NCBI GenBank assembly: GCA_934630385.1
Contig: CAKTWE010000023.1
Location: 1 to 26,103, forward strand
From: an uncultured Collinsella sp.
GTDB taxonomy: Bacteria > Actinomycetota > Coriobacteriia > Coriobacteriales > Coriobacteriaceae
Length of the DNA: 26,103 nt
Reading direction: 5' to 3'
Position numbers and translations under genes: made by a program. The notes beneath the pieces were generated by a model that saw only the letters and a list, made by a program, of their open reading frames with translations, was not told where the DNA came from and ran no database searches. Below, in pieces: positions 7,789 to 14,845 of the stretch (position 1 is the first letter of the stretch; each line of letters begins with the position of its first letter).

Positions 7789-7843
7789 TCTCGATCTGTA
7801 ACAGTTAAGGGTGAAATAACCAGCTAGATGTTACAGATTTAGA
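7789..7843. repeat. 55-bp palindromic repeat, copy D
   Basis: The left arm is TCTCGATCTGTAACA; the right arm TGTTACAGATTTAGA carries two changes. The centre has diverged (GGGTGAAATAACC) but keeps complementary GG..CC edges. Copy E starts 80 bp later. Confidence 0.85.
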
Positions 7844-7868
7844 TTGAGGGAACTGCCCCGTGCGTTTG

Positions 7869-7923
7869 TCTCGATCTGTAACAACTAGGACCCAAAAACT
7901 CGGCTAGATGTTACAGATTGAGA
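7869..7923. repeat. 55-bp palindromic repeat, copy E
   Basis: The left arm is TCTCGATCTGTAACA and the right arm TGTTACAGATTGAGA, with CTAG pairs inside. It is preceded by CGTTTG and followed by TAAACG, so it extends outward like copy B. It ends 22 bp before the A run that encodes the T tract of the lacG2 terminator. Confidence 0.86.
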
Positions 7924-7944
7924 TAAACGGCTTCCGATCTGCAC

Positions 7945-7988
7945 AAAAAGGCCGGGGGCGGCGCGCCGTGTGACGTGCCGCCCCCGGC
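7945..7988 (-). terminator. Terminator of the lacE2-lacG2 operon
   Basis: A perfect 12-bp GC stem (7951-7962 with 7977-7988) is followed on the minus strand by TTTTT (complement of 7945-7949). It lies 46 bp beyond the lacG2 stop codon. The sequence between holds a lone GGGGACAGG motif at about 7998. Confidence 0.9.
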
Positions 7989-8033
7989 TGAGAAATGGGG
8001 ACAGGTTATGTGGGCGGGTAATCCCGTCAGCCG

Positions 8034-9473
8034 CTAGTCCAGACGACGGGTCTGCGCCACGTGCTTATACCAGTATGCGCTTGCCTTGGGCGTGCGCTTC
8101 TGGGTTTCAAAGTCAACGTAGAAGAAGCCGTAACGCTTGTTGTAGCCATTGGTCCAGGAGAACTGATCCTGCAGGCTCCACAGGAAGTAGCCGCCCACGT
8201 TGACGCCCACCTCCATGGCCTTGAGCAGCCAGCGCAGGTGCTGCTCGATGTAGTCGATGCGCGGCTGGTCGTCCACAAAACCATCCTTGTAGGGGTCCTT
8301 GTAGCCCATGCCGTTCTCGGTGATGAAGATCTGCTTGTAGTTGGGGTAGCGCTGCTTAATGTAGACGAGCAGATCGAACAGACCCTCGGGATAGATGATC
8401 CAGTCCCAGTCGGTGGTGGGGATGCCGGGCTTGTTCACATGCTCGCCAATACCCTTAACGCGCCAGCGGCCGGTGCCCTTCTCGCCCGTACCGTTGTGGT
8501 ACAGGTCGTTCTCGCCATCGTAGGCCTTGAGGAAGCGGCACTGGTAGTTGTTAACGCCCAGGTAGTCGTTGTAGAGCGCGGCTTCGCGCATAATCTCGAG
8601 GTCCTCGTCCAAGATTTCGATGGTGCCGCCCGAGACGGCAGCCAGACGGTTGGCGCACTCGAGGGTGTCGGGCGCGTAGTCGCCGCGGAAGGTAGCGTCG
8701 AGCAGGAACTGGTTTTGCAGCACGTGCTCGTTGTTGGCGGCCTTGATGTCGGCGGGGTCATTCTCGTTGAGTGGGTACTTAAACTCCAGTGACTGGATGA
8801 CGCCGATCTTGCCCTTAAAGCCGCCGTTGTGGAAGGCCAGCACGGCCTTGGCGTGGGCGAGCATCATGTTGTGCTCGCACTGGAAGGCCTCGGCCAGATG
8901 AGCTTTGACGCCGCCGGGGAAGGTGCCCTCGATGTAGGTGTTGGAGGCGTCGGCCCAGATCTCGTTAAAGGTGAACCAGTAGGTTACCTGGTCGGCGTAC
9001 TCCTTAAAGCAGAAGGTGGCAAAGTCCACAAAGGCGTCGATGGCCTCGCGGTTGAGGAAATCGCCCTTCTCAAAGAGGGGCAGCGGCGTGTCAAAGTGAT
9101 GCAGCGTGACAAACGGCTCAACGTGGTGCTCGTGGCACTCGGCGAAGAGGTCGTGGTAGAACTGGACACCCTCGGGGTTGATCTCGCCGGTGCCGTTCGG
9201 GAAAATGCGGCTCCAGGCGATGGAGAGGCGAATGCCGTTGATGCCGAACTCCTCGCACAGCTCCAGATCGACGGGGTACTGGTTGTAGAAGTCCGAAGCG
9301 GGATCGGGAGAGAAACGCCCCTGGGCCTCCAGGAAGTCGTCCCAGGCAACCTTGCCCTTACCGTGAGTGCGGGTCTCGCCCTCTACCTGGTAGGCAGCGG
9401 TGGCGCCGCCAAAGACAAAGTCCTCGGGAAACTGCGCAGGCGGGTTGGTGACGCTAGCAGGGTTAACGGACAT
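8034..9473 (-). CDS. lacG: 6-phospho-beta-galactosidase LacG (second copy), GH1
   Basis: This 479-residue GH1 enzyme is a clear paralogue of the protein at 3129-4550. The acid/base is Glu171 (TFNEI) and the nucleophile Glu386 (ITENG). The phosphate-site residues Ser439, Lys446 and Tyr448 lie in FSWTNGYNKRYG, with Trp440 beside them, so 6-phospho-beta-galactoside specificity is expected as in LacG. Compared with copy 1 it has a six-residue longer N-terminus and many differences around the substrate loops (for example IWADASNTYIEG after the acid/base glutamate). A different aglycone preference is therefore plausible but unproven. The ribosome binding site (GGATCATC before the ATG) is weaker than that of copy 1. 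It is the second gene of the operon with lacE2, with a strong terminator downstream. Confidence 0.93.
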   Translation of the reverse strand: MSVNPASVTNPPAQFPEDFVFGGATAAYQVEGETRTHGKGKVAWDDFLEAQGRFSPDPASDFYNQYPVDLELCEEFGINGIRLSIAWSRIFPNGTGEINPEGVQFYHDLFAECHEHHVEPFVTLHHFDTPLPLFEKGDFLNREAIDAFVDFATFCFKEYADQVTYWFTFNEIWADASNTYIEGTFPGGVKAHLAEAFQCEHNMMLAHAKAVLAFHNGGFKGKIGVIQSLEFKYPLNENDPADIKAANNEHVLQNQFLLDATFRGDYAPDTLECANRLAAVSGGTIEILDEDLEIMREAALYNDYLGVNNYQCRFLKAYDGENDLYHNGTGEKGTGRWRVKGIGEHVNKPGIPTTDWDWIIYPEGLFDLLVYIKQRYPNYKQIFITENGMGYKDPYKDGFVDDQPRIDYIEQHLRWLLKAMEVGVNVGGYFLWSLQDQFSWTNGYNKRYGFFYVDFETQKRTPKASAYWYKHVAQTRRLD

Positions 9474-9496
9474 GATGATCCAATCGTCTAAATCGA

Positions 9497-9530
9497 AGGG
9501 CCAGCCGGCTGTTGATGGTCGGCTGGCCCT
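9497..9530 (-). other. Hairpin in the lacE2-lacG2 intercistronic gap
   Basis: AGGGCCAGCCG (9497-9507) and CGGCTGGCCCT (9520-9530) form a perfect 11-bp stem with a 12-nt loop and no T run. Its position matches that of the unrelated hairpin between lacE1 and lacG1. Confidence 0.75.
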
Positions 9531-9539
9531 GGGCGTTAC

Positions 9540-11315
9540 TTACTTCGAAAGCTGCTCGGAGACGAAGGCGAGAGACTTGTCGCCGTTCTGGGAGAGCTCG
9601 ATGTACTGCTTACCGCGGCAGGCGACGCACTTGTTGCCCACACGCTCGCAGTCTTTCTGCAGGTCGGCCAGGTAGCTGGCGGCCTGCGGGGCCAGGACGA
9701 CCAGATCAAAGTCGGGGAGCATGTCGACGTGGTTGCCATATGCCTCGGCAGCGGTTTCGAGGTTAATGCCGCGCTCCTTGGCGGCCTTGGCCAGCGCGTT
9801 GGCGAGCAGGCCCGAGGTGCCGCCGCCCTGGCAGAGCACGAGCACGCGCTTGCCGTTGAGGTCGCTGGTGGCCGTAGCCTCGGTGGCGGGTGCTGCGGAA
9901 GCGGTGGGGGCGTCGGCATTCACGGCCTCGGCCGCGGCGCCGGCGGCAACGCTCTTGGCATCGGCCTTGCCCTGGAAGGCGTCGTTGAGCTTGGCGGCTT
10001 TCTCGGCGTTCTTGGCGGTGAGCTCCTCCTGGGAGATCTCGGCCTCCTCGGCGCACTTCTGGGCGTCATAGGCACGGAAGAACGGGTAGTACAGCGCGAA
10101 GTCAACGACCAAGATGAGGACGAGCATCACAAAGGCGAGCGGCTGGAAGCCCAAGCCCATGATGGTGCCGATGGGGCCGGGGACAGTCCAAGGCAGGGTG
10201 TACATAAAGCCGTTCATGCCCAAGAAGTCGATAAAGATCTTGAGGATCCAGATGTTGGCGATCGGGGCAAAGACAAACGGGACAAAGAAGACGGGGTTGA
10301 GCACGATGGGCGCGGCGAACAGCAGCGGCTCGTTGACAGCAAAGCACACGGGGACGATGGCTGCCTTACCGACGGCACGCATCTCCTGGGATTTGGCCAG
10401 GAAGCAGAACATAAAGACCAGGACGAGCGTGGCGCCGGTGCCGCCCATGCAGACGACGAAGTACTGGGCACCCTGGGTCAGGACAGCGGAAGCGTGCTGG
10501 CCGGCCTGGAACGCAGCCAGGTTGTCGGTCATGTTGGCAACGAGAGCAGCGGCGATGGCGGGCTCGACGATCGAAGGGCCGTGGACGCCCACGAACCAGA
10601 AGAGGCTCATGGCGCCGTAGATTACAGCGAGGCCGATGTAGCCGTCGGCAGCGGTGAACAGGGGCTGGAACACCTGGATGACGCCCTGGGCAAAGCAGAA
10701 GCCAAAGGCAGCGCGGAAGACGATGTCAAAGACCCAAAAGACGGTGATGCAGACGGAGAAGGGGATGATGTCCTTAAAGGTCTGCGAGATGTTGGGCGGA
10801 ACCTGCTCGGGCATCTTGACGGTGATGTTGCGCTTAATGAAGAACTTGTAGATGATGCCGGTCACAAACGCAGCGATAAAGGCGGTCAGCAGGCCCTTGG
10901 AACCAAGGTAGGTCGTGTTGAAGCCGCTGGCAGCGTCCGTGGCGATCGTGTCGCTCGAAAGGAGCAGGAAGCCGATGATGGCCGCGCACATGCACGAGAT
11001 AAAGTTGATCTGGTTGTTCTTGGGCAGGTCGCGGTTCTGGGCGTCGGCGAAGTGCTTGGCCGTGGTGGCGGCACAGGCGATGGCCAGGATGCCCATGGAG
11101 TAGTTGTAGCACTTCCACAGGGCGTTGTTGATGTCATCGGGCCAGTAGAAGCCCCAGATGTTGGGGACCGAGGCTACCAGGCAGAAGATGGACGAGAAGA
11201 TGATGATGGGGATGACGGAGATAAAGCCGTCGCGGATCGCCTTGAGGTACTTGTTGCGGGCGATCGCGTTGAAAAAGGGCTGGCCCTTTTCGATGATGGC
11301 GATGAGTTGCTCCAT
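9540..11315 (-). CDS. lacE: PTS lactose-family EIICB component LacE (second copy)
   Basis: This 591-residue membrane permease/phosphotransferase is paralogous to the protein at 4625-6403. The EIIC part (about 1-420) contains GVHGPSIVEP, CMGGTGATL and NEPLLFAAPIVLNP. It is followed by a charged then Ala-rich linker (about 425-485). The EIIB domain starts at KRVLVLC, with phospho-acceptor Cys495 in the CxxGGTS loop. The ATG at 11315 is preceded by AGGAGCATTGC. It is first in the operon with lacG2 and divergent from lacI2. Like the first copy it lacks an EIIA domain. The EIIC halves differ in many loop residues, so the two systems may import different beta-galactosides, although both pair with a LacG-type hydrolase. 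Confidence 0.94.
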   Translation of the reverse strand: MEQLIAIIEKGQPFFNAIARNKYLKAIRDGFISVIPIIIFSSIFCLVASVPNIWGFYWPDDINNALWKCYNYSMGILAIACAATTAKHFADAQNRDLPKNNQINFISCMCAAIIGFLLLSSDTIATDAASGFNTTYLGSKGLLTAFIAAFVTGIIYKFFIKRNITVKMPEQVPPNISQTFKDIIPFSVCITVFWVFDIVFRAAFGFCFAQGVIQVFQPLFTAADGYIGLAVIYGAMSLFWFVGVHGPSIVEPAIAAALVANMTDNLAAFQAGQHASAVLTQGAQYFVVCMGGTGATLVLVFMFCFLAKSQEMRAVGKAAIVPVCFAVNEPLLFAAPIVLNPVFFVPFVFAPIANIWILKIFIDFLGMNGFMYTLPWTVPGPIGTIMGLGFQPLAFVMLVLILVVDFALYYPFFRAYDAQKCAEEAEISQEELTAKNAEKAAKLNDAFQGKADAKSVAAGAAAEAVNADAPTASAAPATEATATSDLNGKRVLVLCQGGGTSGLLANALAKAAKERGINLETAAEAYGNHVDMLPDFDLVVLAPQAASYLADLQKDCERVGNKCVACRGKQYIELSQNGDKSLAFVSEQLSK

Positions 11316-11378
11316 GCAATGCTCCTAAGAGTCGGTGGGTTGGCAACGATGGTAGCTGTTGGCGTTCGGTTGCCAAAA

Positions 11379-11392
11379 TGTTGACGTTGCCA
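11379..11392. promoter_or_regulatory. LacI-type operator O2a (lacE2 side)
   Basis: TGTTGACGTTGCCA fits TGnnnACGTnnnCA. On the minus strand it reads TGGCAACGTCAACA, differing from O2b in one position. It lies 64 bp upstream of lacE2. Confidence 0.68.
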
Positions 11393-11498
11393 TTTTGCGA
11401 CACAAAAAAAGACGCGAACCAGTGGTTCCTGTGCCTGCGAACCATCGATTCCTTATGCGTAAACGTTTGAGCCGCCCGGTGGCTCTGTGTTTGCGCAA

Positions 11499-11512
11499 TG
11501 GCAACGTTAACA
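11499..11512. promoter_or_regulatory. LacI-type operator O2b (lacI2 side)
   Basis: TGGCAACGTTAACA has centres 120 bp from O2a, a spacing that would allow DNA looping by a LacI-type tetramer. The left half resembles O1 and the right half equals that of the galK/lacI3 operators. Confidence 0.68.
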
Positions 11513-11552
11513 TTCGGGCGACAAAAGCCGTTCGGGGAAGCAAGATTGTCGG

Positions 11553-11581
11553 TGAACGGTAGGTTTTGGGTGGTAAACGTA
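11553..11581. promoter_or_regulatory. Paired direct-repeat box R2 (lacE2/lacI2)
   Basis: TGAACGGT (11553-11560) and TAAACGTA (11574-11581) start exactly 21 bp apart. The second box overlaps where a -35 would sit relative to the TATACT at 11601. Confidence 0.55.
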
Positions 11582-11671
11582 TTGTGGGGGAGGTGTTGGA
11601 TATACTTGAAGGCGTTCATTTGACTGCGTAGGGTGCCGCCAATGGCATCGTTGACATAGAAAGATCGACCT

Positions 11672-12676
11672 ATGGCCGCTGTTAAAAAATCGGTTTCCGT
11701 TAAGGACGTGGCGCGTCTCGCGGGCGTCTCGGAGCAGACGGTCTCGCGCACCGTGCACGATTCGCCCAGCGTGCGCCCCGAGACCAAGGAGCGCGTGCGT
11801 GCCGCCATGCGCGAGCTGGGGTATCGTCCCAATTTTGCCGGTCGATCGCTGCGCCGCGGCAAGTTTAAGACCGTCGGTGTCGCCATGTTCAACATTTCCG
11901 GCACCGGCAACCTCGACCGTATGGAGGGCTTTACCGCTGCGGCCGACAAACACGGCTATGCCATCACTCTCACTAAAGTAGACGGGCATCCGTATACCCT
12001 CGAGAGTGCATCGTCGCGCATGAGCGCACTTCCGGTGGATGGCATGGTTGTGATCATGAATCGCATGCCGGCGGACTTTGGCACCTTCGAGCCGCTGCCC
12101 GGTATGCAGACGGTGCTCGTTACCATGCTGGAGCACCCGCTCTGTTCAACGGTCGATAACGACCAGTTCGATTGCTCGCGCCAGGTGGTCGAGTACTTGT
12201 TGGAGCAGGGGCACAAGACCGTGCACTTTATCTCATGCCCCGAGCGCTCGCTTTCGGGCATGCAGCGCGAGGAAGGCTGGCGTGAGACATTGCGCGCACA
12301 TGGTATTGAGCCGCCGCGACTCGTCCGTGGCGATTGGACGGCACAGAGCGGATATGCTGCCGGTCAGGCTCTAGCGGACGATCCGACCTGTACTGCCATC
12401 TATGCTTCCAACGATGCCATGGCCTACGGCTGCATTCGCGGGCTCGAATCGCGCGGAAAGCGCGTGCCCGAGGACGTGAGCGTGGCGGGTGTTGATGACA
12501 GCCTGGGCGACATCGTGCCCGACCGTCGCCTGACCACGGTGCGCTTTGACAACAAGCGCGTCGGCATGTGGGCGGTCGACAAGATTGCCGGCGCCGAGGG
12601 GGTTGCGTCTGGCGTGGAGCACATGCTGATCCCCGGCATGCTCGTAGAGGGTGATACGGTGCGCGATGTACGCTAG
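11672..12676 (+). CDS. LacI-family transcriptional regulator (LacI2)
   Basis: This 334-residue LacI/GalR regulator has its HTH at residues 7-28 (VSVKDVARLAGVSEQTVSRTVH) and hinge near RPNFAGRSLRRGK. The core carries LPVDGMVVIMNRM, HPLCSTVDNDQFDCSR, GHKTVHFISC, IYASNDAMAYGC and VPEDVSVAGVDDS. It shares with LacI1 and LacI3 the motif P.DG...(N/S)RM..DF.TF(E/D)PLPG or close variants, so the three look like one paralogous group. The ATG at 11672 has only a weak AAAGA upstream, and the preceding frame is closed nearby. It is divergent from lacE2-lacG2 and followed by lacF 214 bp downstream in the same direction, which may place the single EIIA gene partly under read-through from this gene. Confidence 0.92.
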   Translation: MAAVKKSVSVKDVARLAGVSEQTVSRTVHDSPSVRPETKERVRAAMRELGYRPNFAGRSLRRGKFKTVGVAMFNISGTGNLDRMEGFTAAADKHGYAITLTKVDGHPYTLESASSRMSALPVDGMVVIMNRMPADFGTFEPLPGMQTVLVTMLEHPLCSTVDNDQFDCSRQVVEYLLEQGHKTVHFISCPERSLSGMQREEGWRETLRAHGIEPPRLVRGDWTAQSGYAAGQALADDPTCTAIYASNDAMAYGCIRGLESRGKRVPEDVSVAGVDDSLGDIVPDRRLTTVRFDNKRVGMWAVDKIAGAEGVASGVEHMLIPGMLVEGDTVRDVR

Positions 12677-12890
12677 GGTGTGGACCTGTTTGGGTCGCCA
12701 CTAATTGTGTTCGATATTGTTCGCATTGGTTTAAAAACCGTTCACGGGCGAAAATCGACCGTTCATAGCTCGAAATTGCGTTTTGCATTGTTCTGTTTTG
12801 TTTGAATGTTAATGTTTCTGTCATACACAACGCAGCGCGTATGCCCGGACGCGATGCTCTCCATTGGTTCATATGTGAAAGGAACGCAAT
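12677..12890 (+). promoter_or_regulatory. lacF upstream region
   Basis: This 214-bp gap contains a TTCGATATTGTTCG stretch (12710-12723) also found within box R1, the paired box R3, and an AT-rich stretch at 12776-12830. The latter has TTGCAT- and TTGTTT-like -35 candidates, but I could not fix a -10. No terminator separates lacI2 from lacF. Confidence 0.45.
12737..12765. promoter_or_regulatory. Paired direct-repeat box R3 (lacF)
   Basis: ACCGTTCA occurs at 12737-12744 and again at 12758-12765, exactly 21 bp apart. On the minus strand the element reads TGAACGGT-N13-TGAACGGT, with the spacer beginning CGAT as in R1. Both halves are perfect, making it the best copy. Confidence 0.65.
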
Positions 12891-13229
12891 ATGGCAACCA
12901 AAGAAGAAATCTCGATGGTTGGATTCGAGATCGTCGCATACGCGGGTGACGCCCAGACTGATCTGCTTGCAGCGCTCGATGCTGCTCGCGAGGGTGATTT
13001 TGAGAAGGCCGAGCAGCTGCACAAGGATGCCAGCGATGCGCTCATCGGTGCCCACGACACGCAGACCAAGCTGCTTTCGCAGGAGGCCGGCGGCGGCGAG
13101 ATGGAGATGACCTTCATCATGGCCCACGCTCAGGACACCCTCATGACCACCATGATCTTGGAGAAGCAGACCCGCTTTACCATCGATGCCTACAAGCGCA
13201 TCGCTGAGCTCGAGGCCAAGCTCGCCTAA
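12891..13229 (+). CDS. lacF: PTS lactose/cellobiose EIIA component LacF
   Basis: This 112-residue soluble all-helical PTS protein passes phosphate from HPr to the EIIB cysteine of LacE. The phospho-acceptor is His79 in MAHAQDTLMT, and Asp82 next to it matches the metal-binding aspartate at the trimer axis of LacF. GFEIVAYAGDAQ at 11-22 and the helix FEKAEQLHKDASDAL complete the family pattern. Length is slightly above the usual 100-105. A good ribosome binding site (AAAGGAACGCAAT) precedes the ATG. It is the only EIIA gene in the window, so it probably serves both EIICB paralogues. It is followed by a strong terminator. Confidence 0.95.
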   Translation: MATKEEISMVGFEIVAYAGDAQTDLLAALDAAREGDFEKAEQLHKDASDALIGAHDTQTKLLSQEAGGGEMEMTFIMAHAQDTLMTTMILEKQTRFTIDAYKRIAELEAKLA

Positions 13230-13256
13230 CGAACCCTCACAACCAAGTCCCCTTCC

Positions 13257-13290
13257 AAAAACCCTGCCGCTATCCGCGGCAGGGTTTTTT
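13257..13290 (+). terminator. Terminator of lacF
   Basis: ACCCTGCCGC (13261-13270) and GCGGCAGGGT (13276-13285) form a perfect 10-bp stem with a 5-nt loop, followed by TTTTT. An A run on the other side makes it potentially bidirectional. Confidence 0.92.
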
Positions 13291-13303
13291 CTGTCCTCCT
13301 CCA

Positions 13304-13370
13304 AGTTGCGGTGAAATAAGGACTGAATAGGGGCCGGCGGGCGCAAAACAATCCCTATTCCACCGCAACT
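13304..13370. repeat. 67-bp imperfect palindrome downstream of lacF
   Basis: AGTTGCGGTG (13304-13313) matches CACCGCAACT (13361-13370). Inside, the arm CCCTATTC (13353-13360) can pair either with GAATAGGG (13325-13332) or, nearly as well, with the sequence directly after the outer left arm. It resembles a REP-type intergenic element; no partner copy is in the window. Confidence 0.6.
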
Positions 13371-13381
13371 CATCCGGAGAT

Positions 13382-13429
13382 AGTCATTGGGGACGTTCTT
13401 AAACGACTGGGCATTGGGGACAGTCTTAG
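13382..13429. repeat. REP-like 'CATTGGGGAC' repeats
   Basis: AGTCATTGGGGACGTTCTT-AAACGACTGG is followed directly by a second CATTGGGGACAGTCTTAG. The first unit equals, in reverse, the right half of the palindrome at 18280-18331. No transposase is nearby. Confidence 0.6.
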
Positions 13430-13515
13430 TGCGCTCCGTTCGTCTTGCCGTTCGGTTTTTCGATGGGTGGGTATACTTTCCACCGCAACACAGGCCGGAA
13501 TGAGGAGGTATCCAA

Positions 13516-14538
13516 ATGCCGGACAACGGATCAATTCAAAAAAGAGACGCGTATGAGATGGCTCATGGGCGTCCTGTCCAGATAACCGAGCATACGACGG
13601 TAACCGAGCTGCAGCCCAGCCTGTCCGATGTCGTGTGCGCAAACAAAAAGTTGCAGATTGGCTTTATCGTTGCGCTCGTGGTGCTGGCGCTGCTGTCGGG
13701 CTTTGTCGCGCGCCCGCATTTTGCCGATACCAAGACTTGGGACTCCACCATCGAGGTCATCGATCAAAAGAAGGGCAATGTTTTGGCGCTCACGGCCTCG
13801 TGCGTGGCGCTGTCTGCGGGCATTACCGCGCTGCCGGGTGATACGGGAACGCCGGTTGCCGAGCAGCTCGCACAGCTTTCGGGCAACCTTGGTATCGTGC
13901 TTGCCGTGCTCTACCTAGAGAAATATTTGCTCACGATTTTATGGTCGGTTGGCTTGGGCATCTTAATTCCGTTCGCATTGGTGCTCTTTGCGGTGTCGCT
14001 CGGCATTCACGGGCGCTGGAGCACGAGCGCCGTCTTGCGCCGCGTGGCTACACGCGTGCTGGTGGTTGCCGTGATCGGCATGGCGCTCGTGCCGGCGAGC
14101 GTATGGGTGTCGCAGAAGGTCGACGAAACGTATCGCGTAAGTATTGAGCAAGCTGAGCAAAAGGCTGCGGACGCTGCCGACACCACGGACAAGTCAGCCG
14201 AGACCAGCTCGAAATCGAACAAGAAAAAATCCGAGGCCACGGAGTCCAAAAACATGCTCGAGCAGTTGACTGACGGGGCCTCGAGCCTGGTCACGTCGGT
14301 AACCAGTGGTGCCAAGCAGATGACCGACGATATCGTGCAGCAGGTGACCGACCTCATCGAAGGCGTCATCGTGATGATCGTGACCTCGTGTGTGATTCCT
14401 CTACTGGTGCTCGTGGCGTTCCTATGGCTAGGACACGTGCTGCTGGGGATCGATGTTTCCGGCCCGGCGAACTATCTGACGGGTCGTTTCTTGAGCGCTC
14501 CGTCCAAGCACGCCAAAAAGGGCGGGCAGTCCGAGTAG
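13516..14538 (+). CDS. Membrane protein of unknown function
   Basis: I do not recognise a family for this 340-residue protein. Residues 1-46 are polar and probably cytoplasmic. Hydrophobic segments lie at about 47-64, 88-106, 123-136, 139-164, 176-198 and 283-311. Between the last two is a long charged, Ala/Ser/Lys-rich stretch (about 200-250) that could be an extended or coiled segment, then an amphipathic Thr/Ser-rich region (250-280). The C-terminus is basic. There is no signal peptide and no catalytic motif that I can see. The ribosome binding site GAGGAGGTATCC is strong. It is a monocistronic unit between terminators at 13257 and 14575, flanked by lac genes, but nothing in its sequence ties it to sugar use. 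Confidence 0.8.
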   Translation: MPDNGSIQKRDAYEMAHGRPVQITEHTTVTELQPSLSDVVCANKKLQIGFIVALVVLALLSGFVARPHFADTKTWDSTIEVIDQKKGNVLALTASCVALSAGITALPGDTGTPVAEQLAQLSGNLGIVLAVLYLEKYLLTILWSVGLGILIPFALVLFAVSLGIHGRWSTSAVLRRVATRVLVVAVIGMALVPASVWVSQKVDETYRVSIEQAEQKAADAADTTDKSAETSSKSNKKKSEATESKNMLEQLTDGASSLVTSVTSGAKQMTDDIVQQVTDLIEGVIVMIVTSCVIPLLVLVAFLWLGHVLLGIDVSGPANYLTGRFLSAPSKHAKKGGQSE

Positions 14539-14574
14539 CTAAAACAGCTGTATATACCGGGGAATACCGCCGAA

Positions 14575-14613
14575 GGGCGGCCGAGACACGCTCTCGGCCG
14601 CCCTTTTGTTTGT
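14575..14613 (+). terminator. Terminator of the unknown membrane protein gene
   Basis: GGGCGGCCGAGA (14575-14586) pairs perfectly with 14592-14603 (12-bp stem, 5-nt loop), followed by TTTTGTTTG. Confidence 0.92.
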
Positions 14614-14666
14614 TGAACACGTGGTCGCTACGTCTGCGCCGGGCCCAAGCGGTCAGCAATCATCCG

Positions 14667-14695
14667 TAAACGGTATTTGTTCAAAAAAGAACAAA
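14667..14695. promoter_or_regulatory. Operator region R4 upstream of lacA
   Basis: TAAACGGT (14667-14674) has a degenerate partner AGAACAAA 21 bp on (14688). The latter is also the right arm of a perfect inverted repeat, TTTGTTC (14676-14682) with GAACAAA (14689-14695), separated by six A. GAAC/GTTC arms of this kind occur in DeoR-family operators. Confidence 0.5.
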
Positions 14696-14711
14696 GATAA
14701 ACAAATAATGG

Positions 14712-14751
14712 TTGCAGTCGATGTTCGAATGTGTTCAAATAAACATGAACA
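14712..14751 (+). promoter_or_regulatory. Possible lacA promoter with overlapping inverted repeat
   Basis: TTGCAG (14712-14717) and TCAAAT (14735-14740) are 17 bp apart and could be the -35 and -10. The -10 overlaps a second inverted repeat, TGTTCA (14732-14737) with TGAACA (14746-14751), well placed for repression. The leader to lacA is about 95 bp. Confidence 0.4.
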
Positions 14752-14845
14752 GTGAAGAACCGCACATTCAGATGCCCGGACCTGAACGCGATTCAACACT
14801 TCCAAACAGAAACTACGCACCTGCGTATCTCTCAAGGAGGATGTC

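Larger units (their letters stand above)
11316..11671. other. 356-bp divergent control region lacE2 / lacI2
   Basis: No gene is seen here. The region holds two LacI-type operators (11379-11392 and 11499-11512), a GAACCA-G-TGGTTC palindrome (11416-11428), a TAAACGTTT stretch near 11460, the paired box R2 (11553-11581) and a likely lacI2 -10 (TATACT, 11601-11606). The lacE2 promoter could not be fixed. Confidence 0.6.

Noticed and set aside
12228..13526. 432-codon minus-strand frame across lacI2 and lacF
   Set aside because: Crosses two well-supported genes and their control region, and has low-complexity Arg/Pro/Ala-rich content.
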